A stretch of DNA of 64,000 nucleotides from Flavobacterium sp. N1736 (lineage in GTDB: Bacteria; Bacteroidota; Bacteroidia; Flavobacteriales; Flavobacteriaceae): contig NZ_CP109994.1 in the NCBI RefSeq assembly GCF_025947065.1, positions 4,712,001 through 4,776,000 on the forward strand. Reading direction: 5' to 3'. This document shows, in pieces, positions 63,783-64,000 of this stretch. The notes beneath the pieces were generated by a model. The model was not told the origin of the DNA and ran no database searches. It was given only the letters and a program-made list of their open reading frames with translations. The first letter of the stretch is position 1, and each line of letters starts with the position of its first letter. Made by a program: the position numbers and the translations under genes.

Positions 63783-64000
63783 CTTTTTACTGATACTTTT
63801 TTTGTGGATTACTCAAATTTCATTTGGACAAACTACGGGCGCCAAAGAAATTCTCGGGCAGGTATTCGAACAATCAACTTCTGTTGAAGGTGTAAATATT
63901 ATCAATAATACAACGCAGGTTACGACGGTTTCTGATGTAAACGGAATGTTTTCGATTGTTGCCAAAGAAGGTGATGTGCTGGTTTTTTCATCTGTAAATT
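63769..64000 (+). CDS. CarboxypepD_reg-like exported protein (cut by window edge)
   Basis: A TTG start at 63769, within the last codons of the previous gene but in a different frame, gives MKTNNFLLILFLWITQISFG, a clear signal peptide. GQVFEQSTSVEGVNIINNT and TVSDVNGMFSIVAKEGDVLV follow, the same domain as the gene before. The frame is still open at the window edge. It is a tandem relative and probably translationally coupled. Confidence 0.8.
   Translation, partial: MKTNNFLLILFLWITQISFGQTTGAKEILGQVFEQSTSVEGVNIINNTTQVTTVSDVNGMFSIVAKEGDVLVFSSVN

Overview
This 64-kb window is a piece of a low-GC Bacteroidota chromosome, almost certainly Flavobacterium or a close relative. Reasons: type IX secretion proteins (a gliding-type C-terminal sorting domain at 6374-8530 and a T9SS plug-type protein at 46272-47531), promoters of the TTG / TAnnTTTG type, few Shine-Dalgarno sequences, Bacteroidota families (DUF1573, DUF5916, CarboxypepD_reg-like, MutS with a TTG start), and intergenic gaps filled with short palindromic repeats. 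It looks like ordinary core chromosome. I see no phage, integrative element, complete insertion sequence or CRISPR array.

Layout. 1-9.6 kb: AsmA-like protein (cut by the window edge), alpha/beta hydrolase and SppA peptidase, a FolK-deoxynucleoside kinase fusion, a secreted lectin-domain T9SS protein, a TrmH-type RNA methylase and a DUF1573 protein. 9.7-13.6 kb: mutS, a tRNA-Gly/tRNA-Leu unit, a YegP-like protein and a tiny repeat lipoprotein. 13.9-19.4 kb: envelope and sugar genes (waaA, a DegT aminotransferase, galE), fabD and a DUF983 protein. 19.5-22 kb: an AraC regulator, then YceI and pirin, which share an operator-like motif at identical spacing. 22.3-27.3 kb: the glyoxylate shunt (aceB, aceA) with a divergent RamB/ScfR-type regulator. 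27.4-39.7 kb: Crp/Fnr regulator, purT, U32/TrhP-type protein, small stress-type and barrel proteins, serine hydrolase, aspartate aminotransferase, desaturase, rsmG and pruA. 39.9-45.8 kb: a complete four-gene ligase-associated DNA repair operon (exonuclease, ATP-dependent ligase, DEXH helicase, PdeM nuclease). 45.8-56 kb: apaG, T9SS plug protein, SNF2 ATPase, methyltransferase, a frameshifted GxxExxY gene bounded by inverted repeats, map, DUF445 and gpmI. 56-64 kb: DUF5916 protein, two convergent L,D-transpeptidases, a GNAT acetyltransferase, duplicated tRNA-Gly(UCC), peptidase E and two overlapping CarboxypepD_reg-like genes.

The most distinctive content lies between genes. Several families of palindromic repeats recur: CACGAAT/CACAGAT composites, two ~140-bp elements with ACACATAGAAACATAG terminal inverted repeats, TTCAAAG-word repeats, and ACTGAAAAC-word repeats. 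One CACGAAT pair brackets the GxxExxY gene as near-perfect 25-bp inverted repeats, much as REP sequences bracket RAYT transposase genes. The other strong regulatory signals are the shared YceI/pirin motif and the double inverted repeat between the aceB and RamB-like promoters. Functional names rest on reading the translated sequence and recalled family knowledge. No database search was run.
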